Assembly (NCBI RefSeq): GCF_945859685.1
Contig: NC_079147.1
Location: forward strand, 103,399,525-103,463,524
DNA: 64,000 bases
From: Eupeodes corollae
Lineage: Eukaryota > Arthropoda > Insecta > Diptera > Syrphidae
Direction of reading: 5' to 3'
Made by a program: the position numbers and the translations under genes. The notes under the pieces were generated by a model. That model saw only the letters and a program-made list of their open reading frames with translations. It was not told where the DNA came from and searched no databases. Each line of letters starts with the position of its first letter. Position 1 is the stretch's first letter. This document shows positions 41,900 to 54,524 of this stretch, piece by piece.

Positions 41900-44370
41900 T
41901 TAATTTTCATGGCTTAAAATAATCTGATAAGGTACTATCAGGGCTGACAATGGGCTCTAGACGTTAACATATTACGATAGGGAAGATTTTTTATTCTATT
42001 TTAAAGGTTCTGATTCCTCTAAAGTTGGTGTACTTTTGACAATATTAACCAGTTAATATTTCACTTATTCATCTTAAGGCCTTGAATTAGTCGTCCGTCA
42101 AAGTTCCATTTTATGAGTTTTTTTTGAAATGAGAGAACGTTTTTAAAATGTTGGAACCCGAAGTTTTACAGAATATTGCAAAAACTATACACAACCTTCT
42201 AATTTAAGAAGATGATAAGATTAAGGCAAGGAAGAAATTTGCAATACATTTTATTTGTGTTCTAAAAGTCTCTGAAGAAAAGTCAAAGAACGAAAAACGG
42301 GACATACGCCCGCACTGAGTGTTTATAATATCTTCAAAAAATCAATATATTCTTAGTAAAAAGTATATTTTCAGTTGAAGTTACGACCCTCTGTAAATTG
42401 TGAATTGTAAATGTTTATTTGAAATTTAAATTTCTTTCCATAGCACATAAAAAAAACTGCAATTTTGGTGAAATTCTCTATAATTTTATATAAGCTCATA
42501 GTAGCCAAGGCCATCGAAGAAGCATTTCGCAATAAATTCTGAGTAAGCACCTGATGGAGGTGTATCTATGAATATATGTGTTTACTCTGTGTATAAAGGT
42601 GGTAAGATGATGTCTCAGAAGACGGCTTATTACTTTGCTTATTTGTTGTTATAAAACTTAAGGGAATAGGTAGGGTATACCTACAAGGTATAAAGTAGCC
42701 ACCGCTACGTCATTTTCTTTCAATGCTAAGATGATGATGATGGTAGACGGTGCGGCGGCTGCGAGCGGTTCGTTGGAGCTTTGGGAAATAAGAATGAATC
42801 GACAGAGTATAGAAAATAAGGATATAATATAAAATATTATATAATGTACCTTGCGCGTATAAGGAGGTAAGAAAGGTACAGGTCGAAAGGTACCTATCCT
42901 TAACCTATATCTATGTTAAATCGAGTTTAGAGGATAAGGTGCGGCTCGCGAGTATACTTAATTGAAAATTACCCATTATACTTATTATGAAAATCTTCTT
43001 TAAATGGAAATTGTGTTATTAATACAGAATGAGGGCTGGTATAACCATAGGTAAGCTGTATCTATAAGATCTTTTATTATTATGCAGTTTATCTTTGGCC
43101 ATATTGAGGGAATTAAGTAAGTAACGACGTACAATAAAGTTGGATGTAAATATTACAAATTTTAATGAGAAGAACCAAATTCAAGGCTTTATAAAGACAT
43201 TAAATTTAACATTGTGTTTAAAGGATGCTCGATTTGTTTCTAACTTAAAGATTATAATTGTTTCTAAAAGGTTATTACTTAAGCTGATGAATTTAAATAT
43301 TTGATTAGTTGACAAAGTGAAGAAATAAACGATTGGCTTGAATCAATCAAACTATCTCTTAAACTTAAGTAAAAAACTAACATTTCAATTCGATTCCAAT
43401 CAAAAGAAATAAATAAAAAGCGTCCAAAAGTTAACACGTTTTTACTTTAAACAAAAAAAAAGAAATAAATAAACAATATTCAAGTGGAAATCTGTTTGAA
43501 GACATCAAATAAGAAATTCTAAGAATTAAACTCAATTTAATAAATTTATTTCAAAGTTGTCTTGGATCAAAAGTTATTTCCTAGAATATCCTTAGAAGAT
43601 CTGTGTATACAAAACTTTTGATACCTTAGTCAACTAATAAACGTTGTTATTATTTTTCCAGGTAAGAAGTCAAATATTTCTAGAGAACTACTATCCCATC
43701 ATGCTTCTAAAAAGATATCACCTAAACTTTGAAAAATAATATATTTTATTGAAATTAATAGCTTAAGGAAATTTAAGTAGCACATGATAAAAGTTATGAT
43801 AAATTCATTGATCAAAATCAAATAATAACGCGAGAAGAACTAAAATGTGTGTTTTTATTGAAATATTACTGTATATGTGTAATTTAACTTTTTGGTCTCC
43901 AACTTTGAAATAATTTTTGTAGTGATATCAATTCCGTCTAGATATTTTTATGAGGTTGGCATCGTTTGCTAAGAATCTGTAAATCACAAAAATTGAACCT
44001 TCTGATGAATATTTTAATATTGTTGACTTTAATCTGCCAAATATTGAATACGGGCAAAATCAACAAAATTGGAATGTTATCATCCCGTTAATTCTTCGTC
44101 GAACAACAACAGAGTCCTTTTAATCAATGGAATTATTCATTTGGACTAAATCAATTAAGCAATGTCTCAAAAACCAAATTTGTAAAATATTGGACCTTGT
44201 GTAAGTACTTTTTTGACCAGGTCTGATGGAACTACATTACGCGCTGATATAAACCTCATTAAGGAAGACACCGTACTGCATTACCTACTTCATCAAACTT
44301 AAATATTATTAATATACAATGTTTAAATGGAAGACATGTGCATTCAAGAGGACACAAGCGTCCACAGGTT
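41900..44370. other. AT-rich stretch without a supportable gene
   Basis: There is a short GC-rich patch with GATGATGATGATGG and CGGCGGCTGCGAGCGG at 42727-42765. Apart from that I see only AT-rich DNA with no repeat family, exon or RNA gene I can identify. Confidence 0.4.
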
Positions 44371-44902
44371 TTTTTTTCTCAAAACTCACCTCTGTCTATC
44401 AACTCCTACCCGATGTGGTGAACATCGGTGGGCCTAGTACCTCAACTGGGGATTTTGTTCCAACCACAGGGAAAAGTTGTTGAGGGCATTAAATAAGAGA
44501 GGGGGAGAGGTCTTTTCACTGAGGCATCTCTCTTTATCCAGACTCCCGAGATGGAATCAACGGTGGAGTTTACAGTAATAGTAAGGCTGAACTACTTAGT
44601 GAACACCTTATAAGGCTTCTATGATTTATTCAGAGCATAGGTCTATAAGGAGCGAGGAGCTCCCCGTCCTAGATTTTATACTAAGGATCTGGCCGTCGGG
44701 GTGACTTCGTGACCACGTACAAACATCCTAGTTGCGAAGCGACAACAAGCTTCGGATATGGATAGATTAACTGTTGGCAACCCTTGCAAACGAATTAAGG
44801 ACAACGAACTTCGGATATGCACGTGGAATGATAGGTCCCTTAATAGAAAGATTGCCATATCTAAGCTGAAGTTTAATAAGGCCGCTGGAGCGTATGGCTT
44901 GA

Positions 44903-45325
44903 ATGCCGAGCTCTTTAAAGCAGCTGGAGATAAGTTGGTTAGGAGCATGCACCAACTTATCTGTAAGATATGGTCGGAAGAAAACATGCCCGATGAATGG
45001 AACCTCAGTATTGTTTGCCAACTATAGAGGAATCAGTCTGCTACTGCTTTACATCGCCTCTAAAATCTTCTCTGCCGTACTATGTGAACGTCTAAAGCCC
45101 ATCGTCAATAACCTGATAGGTCCTTATCAGTGTGGTTTTAGACCAGGAAAGTCCATAGTTGATCAATCATTCATATTACGGCAGATCCTGGAAAAAACCC
45201 AAGAACACCAAATCGAGACTCACCATCTTTTCATCGATTTCAATGCCGTAGATGACAGCATCTACAGGGACGAGCTGTATAGAGCCATGTCTAGTTTTGG
45301 CATCCCTGCCAAACTGGTCTGTTAG
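44903..45325 (+). pseudogene. RTE-like RT fingers and motif A, 140-residue frame
   Basis: The frame is shifted for the first 45 residues, then reads IASKIFSAVLCERLKPIVNN, LIGPYQCGFRPGKSIVDQSF and LRQILEKTQEHQIETHHLF, IDFNAVDDSIYRDELYRAMS. In other copies the motif A region reads FKAxYDSIYRDEL, with the catalytic Asp in YDS, so NAVDD is a mutated form. The stop at 45323 interrupts the RT. Intact YADD follows in another frame at 45528. Confidence 0.7.
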
Positions 45326-46157
45326 TGCAGGATGACCATGGAGAATTCACGCTGCTCCATAAAGGTTGGAAACAACTTAACAGAACCTTTCGATGTCAAA
45401 AAAGGTTTAAGACAAGGTGATGCGCTGTCAAGTGATTTTTTTTTACATCGGGCTTGAAAGAATAGTCCAGAGCTCACACGGCAACACTAGAGGCACTATC
45501 TTTCAAAAGTCTGTCCAAATACTAGCATATGCTGATGACATTGACATAATCGGAAGAACTCAGCGTGATGTCAATATGGCTTTTGTGAGTATTGAGGCAG
45601 AGGCGGCAAAAATTTGATTAACGGTTAATGAGGGCAAAACAAAGTATATGCTGTCGTCAAGAAAGGACATGCAACACCGAAGTCTTTGTCAAAATGTCAC
45701 CATTGACAGACGTAACTTTGAGATAGTCAAGGACTTCGTCCACATAGGCTCCGCTGTAAACGCAGAAAACAACACCAGCGCTGAGATCAAACGCAGAATA
45801 ACTCTTGCTTACTGCTTTTTCTGAAGGTTTAGAAAGCAATTGAGTGGTCCTCTCCCGAGAGACCAAAGTGTCGCTATATAAGAACATTATCATCCCCGTT
45901 TTGCTATTCGATGCAGAAGCATGGATGAAAGCACCTTGGGTCAGTTTTTTGAGAGAAAAGTTCTTCGTCTGATCTACGGTCCCGTATGCATTGAAGATAA
46001 ATGGAGGAGAAGATCGAACGACGAGCTGTACAGCGACGCAGAATTAGCCAGGAGATTAAAATTCCAACGACAAAGATGGCTGGTTCACGTATAGCGCATG
46101 GAAACCAATGCACCGATTCGGAATGTCTTCTTATCCACATTCACACTTCAGCACAGT

Positions 46158-47471
46158 AGAGGCAATTTTTACCAGTAGTCTGTATGTGCTCCATATGACC
46201 ATATTCCCTTGGCATGCAGAGATGTTAAAGTTGTGTTTATACCCAAAGCAGGTAAATGCTTGTCGGTCAATTCTAAAGATTTACGACCTATAAGTCTATC
46301 ATCATTCCTTTTTAAGACTTTATAAAGATTGATTGATATCCATTTAAGAACAAGTATTGATACAGGACTTCTGTTTACGGCTCAACATGCCTACTGTAAA
46401 GGTAACATTTAACATTTAGCTTGTCTGTGTAAATATAAGCGGATCGCTAAGCACGACTCCATCTGCTTTTTACAACCAATTCTAAAGCTCACGGACTACA
46501 CCATCCCAATAAACTTCCACATTTCTATACCTTCCAGATCTTTCTGGGAGTATAGGGCGCTCCTGGAAGACGATTCAATCCACTTCAACACAGATCAATC
46601 GAAAACAACTTAAAAGGTTGGTGATGGTGTGTACTTTGAACGGCTGAAATAAGGTCTCTCATTCCGGCTTTTCAGTTATTTTAACGTTATACAGACGAAC
46701 TTCTGGGGATAAAAAAGTCTTGCCTGGCTTAAGGAAAACGTGATATTAACATAGATATCCATATTTTCTTAGATAGTAAGACCGCTATTAAATCTCTGGA
46801 CTCTGTCTCTACAAACTCTGTAACAGTCCACAACTGCTGATCATTTCAAATGGAGACGGCACAACAGTTTTTCCAGGTAAGACAGATGAACTCGCCAGGA
46901 ACGGTACAGTGCAGCCAATCCTACCACGTTTGGCAAATACTGGCATACCAATCGTTACTTGTAAACTGTTGCTAATGCAAGACGCCATGAAGAAGGCAAA
47001 CACCAGGTTGAACAGCATCACCACGTATCAGGTCACAAAAAAAAACATCTAGTCTACACCATATTTAAAGCGATCAAGGTGCTTGCTACCTCTAAACAGA
47101 TCGCATATAAGCTCGATAATCGATGTCATAACCGGTATCTGTTTAATAGGAAAACACGCCACGTGGCTAGGACTATTCTCAAATGACATTTGCAGAAGCT
47201 CTATAAATGAAGAAGAGGAGCAAACAGTTCTTCATTTCCCTGCCCTGCTTTAGCTAAAAAAAAACGCAAGAATTACCGAAGAGAATTCTTCTATGATGAT
47301 CTCAATCATATTAACATAATCAGTCTTTTACGTTTCGTGAGGGACTGAAACTGGTTTCATAGGTCTTAAGAGTAATCCTCAAGATTTATATGGTAGCCCA
47401 GTGGGTTATTGTACTGGCCTAAGTGTGTCCTATTCCACCAACAACTTTAACCACTTAAACCTAACCTAAAA
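46158..47471 (+). pseudogene. I/LOA-type retrotransposon inserted in an RTE element
   Basis: It begins upstream of the RT (ACREVKVVFIPKAGKCLSVN at about 46212-46270) and reads DLRPISLSSFLFKTLERLID (46280-46340), then fragments of thumb and RNase H: FLDSKTAIKSLDS (46770-46800), DELARNGTVQPILPRLANTG (46885-46940) and IPIVTCKLLLMQDAMKK. The 3' end has AAGTGTGTCCTATTCCACCA and ends in AAACCTAACCT. It splits the C-terminal region of the RTE. A short shared AGAGGMA sequence at both junctions may be the target duplication. Very degenerate. Confidence 0.7.
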
Positions 47472-47529
47472 GAGGAAGACCGCTGATAAGGTGGCGCCCA
47501 CAAGTGGAAAGTGACCTCACCCTTTAAAT

Positions 47530-48984
47530 GTTTTAGTTTTTAAAACCGCAGTTTTGTATTTCAAAAATTCTCGGTAGTATAGTTTCACTGATGGATGCCT
47601 AAGGCTATGATAAGCGAAATAGATGGTTAACGACATTAGTATTTATTTTTCTAAATATTGTGTACATAGCTAAAATTCCTTCATTTTTGTATTAATTATT
47701 TATCATATATTTATTTTATAATTTTTAGAAACAGATGTTTATAGTTTTTTCCGTTGAAATTATTTACATATGTTTGTTTTTTTATTAATTTTGTTTTGTT
47801 AATAATAATGTGCCTATCATTATTTATCTATGTCAACTATTTATGTCCATATCTCTATTTGTTTAAATCGGTTACATGGACAAAAAATTAATTCCGCTGG
47901 AAGCTACATCAACATTTCTTTTTTTAAACTTAATACAATATAAATCAATTTAAGGACTAATCAACTTCAAACTAAATAAATTACATCCTGTACCTAGTTA
48001 CGTAGATTCCTACATCAAACTCAATAATATGTAATAAAAACAACCTAACAACAAAAATAACAAATTTACACGGACGTACATGAAACTCAGTCATTTACAA
48101 TTTAATTTATTAACAAAACCAAATTTTAATTTATTTTTAATCTATTTATTTGTTTGCGTGAAAGAATTTAATATTTTGTTTTGTTTTTTTTGGAATTGTT
48201 GTTGGATTTTTCAGTGCTATTTTTCCACAACAAATATTTATGACATTGCTTTTGGTAATTAGCTGATTGTGTAGTATTATGGCATCATGAACTCTAAATT
48301 TCCCAGCATTGTAAAAAAAATTAAATAATTTAAAAATAAAATAATAATAATAATCCGATGCATAGTTTAATTGGACCAATGCAAGGATATGTGCGTATTT
48401 AAGTTAATTGTGTTATGCTAAGTACGTGTGTTCTGTACATAATTATTATGTTGTGTATCATATTTTAAAAACTCTGTTTATTTTGAATATTTTTTTTTGG
48501 AAATTAAATTTGGAATTAAGTTAAAAGAGTTGTTTTTTTTTTTGTTTTAAATAAGTTTACATGTTTATATTGTTATAAAAAAGTTTGTTATTTATTTCAT
48601 ATTTATATATATTTTTTTAAGTTAAAATTAATACATATGTACAGAGCAACGTACGTGTACATATTATGATAAATGGTAACGTTTTATTTTGATAAACTAT
48701 TGAAAGAAATTTATTAATCCATCATAATCTATTAGTTTGAAGTTGTTTTTAATCTGAATTCATGTTCAACTAAATTAATATAGTTTTGTGTAGTTAATTG
48801 TTTGGTACATATGTTATGTGTTTTTTTTTTCAATCTGGCAATACTTTTTTCGGAATTGATCTCTTTGACAGCTGTCACTTAATTTATGCCCAGTTCGGTT
48901 TGTCATTTTTTAACCAATAGAATTTTACATGAAAAAAGTTTTCAAATCGTCTAAATGTTTTACCAAAATAATGTTTTGGCGAAA
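47530..48984. other. AT-rich stretch without a supportable gene
   Basis: Simple AT-rich DNA with many T runs and TTATTTAT-type patches. Frames at 48080-48262 and 48146-48379 (minus) are low complexity. Nothing else is identified. Confidence 0.4.
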
Positions 48985-49165
48985 CAATCGCCTGTGGCGT
49001 GGCCTCCAAGATCGTGCGATTCAACACTACTTGAACGTTTTTTGGTGGGGTTATGTGAAGTAATTTGTCTACGCAGATAGACGCGAAACGATTGGCACCT
49101 TGGAAAATAATATTCGGTGCGTTATTGCAGACATACGGCCAGAACGTTGTTTCATAAGGCAAAAT
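48985..49165 (+). pseudogene. IS630/mariner-type transposase C-terminal fragment
   Basis: Across frames it reads VAWPPRSCDSTLLERFL and FWWGYVK, then YADRRETIGTLENNIRCVIA and DIRPE. This is the C-terminal block (WPPRSCDLTPLDYFLWG type) of insect IS630/Tc1-mariner transposases. The catalytic region upstream is missing. The sequence is cut at about 49165 by a hairpin-ended repeat. Confidence 0.65.
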
Positions 49166-50508
49166 GTAGTCGAAGTACTAGCATCAATTTTTACCAAATT
49201 TTCGTACTATTTTTTGTAGATTTTATTTTTTATGAAAAAAAAACGGACTGTTAGATTTTTATATAAAAATTACTTGATATTGGAAACAATATTTTCTGTG
49301 AAATAAAATAAGTTTGAAGCCAAAATTTTTAATTTTTGAAAAGCTATTTGGGCCGAAAGTAAATTTTTACCAAGTTTTAGTATTGCTTTGTTTTAGAGTT
49401 TTATTTTATGTAAAAAAAACTTTCAATTTGAATTTTATTAAAATTTTACCAAATGTTGAAAACAATATTTCTTATAAGATAAAATTAGTTTGAAGCTATT
49501 ATTTTAAAGTTTTTAAAAGATATTTGAGTCGAAAACATTTTTTACCAACTTTTCTTAATTTATTGTTCGGTTTTTAATTTTTTGTAAAAAAAAACTGTCA
49601 ATTCGATTTTTTTAAGACTTTAACTGAATATTGATAACAAGATTTTTCGAAAGATAAAAGTAAATTAAAGCCAATATCTCAAAGTTTTGAAAAGATATTT
49701 GAGTCGAAAATCAATTTTTACCAACTTTTATTAATTTTTTTTTTGGTTTTTATTTTTTGTAAAAAAACTGTCAATTCGATTTTTCTCAAGATTTTTCAAA
49801 ATGTTGAAAACAATATTTGTTATAAGTTAAAACAAGTTTGAAGCCTAAATTTTAAGTTTTTGAAAAGATATTTGAGTCGATATTGAATTTTTACTAACTT
49901 TATGAGTAATGTTTTTTTTAGATTTTTATTTTTTATAAAAAAAAACTGTCAATTCGATTTTTCTCAAAATTTTATCAGATGTCAAAAACATTATTCTTCG
50001 TTGCACAAAAATGTTTTAGAGATGAAATCATGTTTCAGTCGTAAAATTTTGGAGGTGACAAATTTTTTTTTTCAGTTTTATTGATTTATAAAAAAAACCG
50101 TTATATTGATTTTTTTCAAAAAATATACCTGTTTGGTATCACGTTACAATCTATAACATTAAATTTAATTCAAGTCTCTAGCGTTTTTTGTTCGTAAGAT
50201 ATTTAGGGTTAACCAAAATTTTCACCTTTTTTTCAAACTGCTATGGTAAAAAAACCACCCACGCAATTTTCTTGAGAGCCCTTTCTGCATCTTTCTGCCT
50301 TATGATCTGTATAACAAAATTTATTTGAAGTTGATATCTCTTCTGGTTCTTGAGCTATGGACGACGAAAAAAACGTCGCGAGCGTACGTACACACGCATG
50401 CACAGACATCTTTCTAAAAATCTTTTATTTCGACTCTAGGGACCTTGAAACGTCGAGAAATGTCAACATTTTCAATTTGACAATAACTTCCTATGGGAAG
50501 TTAATAAT
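49166..50508 (+). repeat. Hairpin-ended noncoding repeat, copy 6
   Basis: It begins with AGCATCAATTTTTACCAAAT and TACTATTTTTTGTAGATTTT. It has five or so AT-rich subrepeats (TTGAAAAGATATTTGAGTCG near 49510, 49690 and 49860, about 170 bp apart), TTGTTATACAG in reverse form, CTTCTGGTTCTTGAGCTATG, the CGTACG block (50380-50400) and CGACTCTAGGGACCTTGAAA. It ends with AATAACTTCC-TATG-GGAAGTT. The CGGACCCATT block before the hairpin is deleted. It was inserted into a mariner-type remnant. Confidence 0.85.
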
Positions 50509-51385
50509 ATATTGTAACGTGATATCAAAGAAGTATATTTTTTGATATCACGGTTTTTTTATAAATCAAAAAAACTGAAAAAAAAATGTTCACCTCCAAA
50601 ATTTTAGGACTTAAATATTATTTCATCTCCAAAACAATTTTGTGCAACGAAGAATATTTTTTTTGACATCTGATAAAATTTTTAGAAAAATCTAATAATT
50701 TTCGACTTTAATATCTTAATAAAACGTTGAGATATTGGCATCAATCTAATTTTAGCTTATAAGAAAAATTGTTTTCAACATTCGTTTATATTTTGAGAAA
50801 AATCGAATTGACAGTTTTCTTACAAAAATAAAAACCTAGATTAAAACAACACTAAGACTTGCTAAAAATTTACTTTCGACTAAAATAGCTTCCCAAAAAT
50901 TTAAAAATATTGATTTCGAACTTATTTAAACTCACCTAAAATATTGTTTTCGACATTCAATGAATTTTTGATAAAAATCCAACGGTCCGTTTTTTCATAA
51001 AACAAATGAAATCTACAAAAATAATACGAACGTTTGGTAAATATGATGTTCGGTTCTCGATATCACTTGAACTATAGAAGGTATTGACTTCAAATTAATT
51101 TCATTCATCCGATTTGTATTTGTTTATATAAGAAATAAAAACTAAAAAGAAATGCTACTAAAATTAATTGAAAATTGTTCAACGATTTAAAAATCTCGTT
51201 AGCAAAAATTGATTTTGAAATCAATCTATTTCGTCATATGCAAAATATTGTTATTCATTTTTAGAATTATTAAATTGACAACTTTTTTAACAAAACACGG
51301 AAACCTACAAACTTTTAATCAAAACAAATCGACAGACGGAATAGGAAGTTATCAGTGTGGGTCGCATATTAGTCTCTTTTTTCAT
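50509..51385 (-). repeat. Hairpin-ended noncoding repeat, copy 7 (inverted neighbour of copy 6)
   Basis: It lacks the hairpin end. It starts with ATTGTAACGTGATATCAAAG, passes through CACCTCCAAAATTTTAGGAC, TTTGTGCAACGAAGAATAT and subrepeats with AAAAATCGAATTGACAG, and ends with CAAATCGACAGACGGAATAG, TCAGTGTGGGTCGCA and GTCTCTTTTTT. With copy 6 it forms a large inverted pair whose arms meet at 50508. Confidence 0.8.
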
Positions 51386-51659
51386 TTAAGTTCAATCAGC
51401 TTTTTGACTTAAGTAAAGCTAATCCTAAAAAAGAAATTTGTACTATACAAACAATAAAATTGGATGGGGATTACTACTATATCCTTTATTATTCCTGCTC
51501 TCAGGATGAAATCCAAATTTTAAAAGAGCAACGTTTACAATACGAAGAGTTACGTACTTTTTTACAAAAGTAGAGCGACAGGGACAGCAAACGGCTATAT
51601 ATTTCTTGCCTCTCTATTGACATTTCCTTCAATAAGGTTTGCCATTTTATGATGGAAAG

Positions 51660-52560
51660 ACTAACGAGCCAAGAACGTGTCGAAATTATTATAATTTACT
51701 ACCGAAATTCGGAGTCAGTGGCTTCAATTTATGGCCGTCATAATCGTCCTAGTAGGTCAACAATTGCCGTCTAGTGGAAAAATTTAAATCCACAGACGCA
51801 ATACAAAACGTTCCCGTGCCAGTAATACAATGAAGTGCCCGTAGTGTCGAGAATATTTGTAATTTTTAAAACCGTGATATCTCACAAATGGTGAGTCTTA
51901 TGAGAAAAAGTTTCCGGACCATTTTCGTAGAAAATTGTGTGATCTACAAGTTTTTTCTGAGCTATTTTCACGATAAAATTTACCGTTTCCAAGAAATTTC
52001 CTTGAATAGAATTTTTTGCACAAGGAGGATCGAAGGGGATTTTTGACATTTCAATAATAATGAGGTATTTAACGTTTCTGCCAATTTTCAGCTCTATGCG
52101 AATTTTGGATAAGTCAAATGTCTATTTTGACTGGACCATACCGGCACTTTACTGTACATGGGGATCGCTTTCGCTGAATGATAACCGACGATTTTTGGCG
52201 CCAATTGGATTTTATCGACTTGGAGGATATGTAGTCTCAACAGGATGGTGGCGCCACAATCTACACAGGGAATGTCACAATCAATTTACTGAAAACCAAG
52301 TTTGGAGAACGTGTTATCTCTTCCTTTCGCTTGGCCGCCTCGGTCGTGCAATTTGACGCCGCCATTAGAATATTTCCTGTGGGACTACGTCAAGTCTTTT
52401 GTTGAACGTGAAATAGCAGCAGTATCGGTCGATTTATGCTTGAAAACCGTCGAAAATTGGGTTCAGCCCATGTTGGGCATGCAAAAGAAATGGCATCAAA
52501 CGTATGTACTTTCACAAGAATAAAGAACTTCATTGATATTCAAACCCGTTTATGTTTTGA
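51660..52560 (+). pseudogene. IS630/mariner-type transposase remnant with internal insert
   Basis: The N-terminal helix-turn-helix region reads RLTSQERVEIIIIYYRNSES and IYGRHNRPSRSTIAV (51660-51775). After an unrelated stretch of about 300 bases, later parts appear: NRRFLAPIGFYRL-like sequence, GYVVSTGWWRHN, then in another frame RVISSFRLAASVVQFD and LEYFLWDYVKSFVEREIAAV (52360-52420), SVDLCLKTVENWV and the GHAKEMASN end. This is a Tc1/mariner-superfamily transposase of the IS630 type common in insects. The DDE core is mostly lost. Confidence 0.65.
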
Positions 52561-52719
52561 ATTATGTAAAAACTGTTTTGTAGCTCTCTACTTGGAATTG
52601 GAAAGCGATCGACTGTATACGTAGTATACTATGGATTTTCCATCTGAATACAATATAAAACCAAGAACTTCAACAGAAAACTTACCAAATTCCTACGGAC
52701 ATCGTTCGCCGTAATAGTA

Positions 52720-52910
52720 CGTGACTTGGATGGGTCATATCCTTACCCGTACGTGGCGAAAACTCCACGAGACATTCAATGGAGGAGAATCATTTTAGTT
52801 GTGCTAGCAGAAGACCTGAAGGACAGAGAAAAACTTGGCGTAGAACCGCTTGTAGCGGTTGAAGCCATATGCCTAAGACTAAGAGATAAGAAAGTTAGTC
52901 TTCTGTAAGC
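52720..52910 (+). pseudogene. Possible LINE ORF2 C-terminal fragment
   Basis: Translations in shifted frames give GWVISLPVRGENST, then SRRPEGQRKTWRRT, resembling the WxGHILR...GxRKTWRRT end of RTE-like or related LINE proteins. Too short for a family call. The frame 52726-52908 itself has no motif. Confidence 0.3.
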
Positions 52911-53479
52911 AAAATATGGCAAAAATGTTATGAGTTCAGACACTTTCTTTATATATACTAGTCGGCTACAAAAGTCAAGTTTTCGTAAGGAAATTTATTT
53001 GATAAAATTGATTTCAAAACTTCAGTTAAAAATAACTGAATTCGTTTTAGGAAAGCATAATAGAGACCTATGAATAAGCGTAAAAGTGTTGCGACAGGTC
53101 TAGTTTTGGAAGCACTTTTGATGACAACAATTACTCTTTTGATGGATTTGTCAATTCCTAGCAAAATGCATTAACCTTAAGTGAAATGCTTGGATTAGTC
53201 AGTTAGTGAGTTAGGGCACTTGAGTCAGTAGAACGGTTCATCGTATCATCTAGGCTATTGATCATCACGCACAATGACTAAAAAGGGTGAAATAGAAAGA
53301 GATACCAAAACCGTATTTATTTTGTAGAAATACACAGCTTGAATAGAGGGTAGTCCTAGAAGTACCCGACCTGACGTATAGATGGCGGTTGTTGTTGGAA
53401 AGAATGACTATGGTTAAATTTCAATTTTAACGACTCCACGTTGATCAGTATTTGTTTGGCAGCCATCAGTGAATTTGTA

Positions 53480-54225
53480 GACATGGAAAAATTTGGTCAT
53501 CGTTATGTGACACAACACTTTCATTTAAAAGGCCTCAGCCATAGATTCTACTCTGGGGTAGCCTGCTCTTTTGTTTACAGTAAAATATATGATTTCAGAG
53601 TTTAAACGAGGTCGTATGAGCTGCCAAGTCGAACTTCGCAGTTGTCGACCAAATGAAGTGACCACACCAGAAATGGTGAAGAAAATTACTCACAAAATGG
53701 TATTGCAATGGTCGATTGATTCAAAAAGAGCTGTTCATGGCATATTGACTGAAAATCTGGAAATGAGAAAGCTGTGCCCAAGATGGGTACAATGGAAGAA
53801 AAACAGCGCCGCAAGGACGCTGAACCTTTTCAGAATAGGCTGCAAAGGAGTCGAAGATAGTTTAAATGCAAAAAAATTCATGGTGTCAGTTTTTAATTTT
53901 CATTGATTATCTTCAGAAAGAAAAAACAATCCACGGCAATATAAAACGGCTGGATTTGGCGAAAAAGAGGGTCTTGTTTCATCAAGAAATTGCACCAGTT
54001 CACACATCTGCTATCGCGAAGGTGAGTTAAAGTTCGAATTGCTTCCTTACCTATTTTCTGTTTCCAAACTTGAAAAAACGGCTCGGTAGCAAAAGATTTA
54101 TCAACAATATTTTGAGGATCTTGATGATTCTCACTATAAATAGGTTATCGAAGATTTTGAACATCGCTAGGAAAATTGTATCGAGCTAAAGGAGTCTATG
54201 TACAGAAATGATGATATTTTTCCTA
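53480..54225 (+). pseudogene. mariner transposase remnant (D34D type)
   Basis: The N-terminal part reads MEKFGHRYVTQHFHLKG-like sequence. The frame 53571-53906 then has SEFKRGRMSCQVELRSCRPN, EVTTPEMVKKITHKMV and AVHGILTENLEMRKLCPRWV, the linker of mariner transposases. Further on, in other frames, come the IFIDYLQKEKTIHG-like block, LAKKRVLFHQEIAPVHTSAI (LFHQDNAPVHTS type, with the catalytic Asp changed to Glu), FELLPYLFSVSKLEKT, then FEHR and NCIELKES near the C-terminus. Frameshifts and the Asp-to-Glu change show it is dead. It transposes into TA when active. The TIRs were not located. Confidence 0.8.
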
Positions 54226-54524
54226 AAATTGTTGGTGTTTTCTTTGTTAAGTCGGATGATTCTGGGACTGTCCGTATTTTTTAGACGTTAAAAAGCTACA
54301 GAATAGCTAATGAAGCTAGGAGCATTCGATTTCTCCAAGGCATAATAAACAAGGAAATTGGATTTCGATTCATACATTACCAAAAATTAATTTATAAACA
54401 TTATTCGGATCTTGTAGGATTCTAACGAGTTATCCATGTTGTGGTTTCAAAAGTATAGGGCTGGAGTTCTACATCCGTCAAACTTGTTAAACCTTTTTTT
54501 TTATCGATTTTAAGTCTGAAATTT

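Larger units (their letters stand above)
44385..47517 (+). mobile_element. RTE-like element with its own 5' region, deleted internally, split by an I/LOA copy
   Basis: The 5' region (44385-44780) contains noncoding sequence with GAACATCGGTGGGCCTAG and TTCCAACCACAGGG. ELRICTWNDRSLNR (44807-44848) is the start of the endonuclease and is fused at once to KIAISKLKFNKAAGAYGL, the start of RT, so nearly the whole endonuclease is deleted. RT pieces follow: NLIGPYQCGFRPGKSIVDQ, THHLFIDFNAVDDSIYRDEL (motif A), KKGLRQGDALSS (motif B), LAYADDIDIIGRTQRDVN (intact YADD at 45528-45540), then the C-terminal region to 46157. The last 46 bases (GAGGAAGACCGCTGATAAGG and CACAAGTGGAAAGTGACCTC) resume at 47472. 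Confidence 0.8.

Noticed and set aside
49500..49900. CRISPR-like array (regular ~170-bp repeats)
   Set aside because: The spacing is the subrepeat period of an eukaryotic noncoding element; units are contiguous with no unique spacers, and the context is an insect genome.
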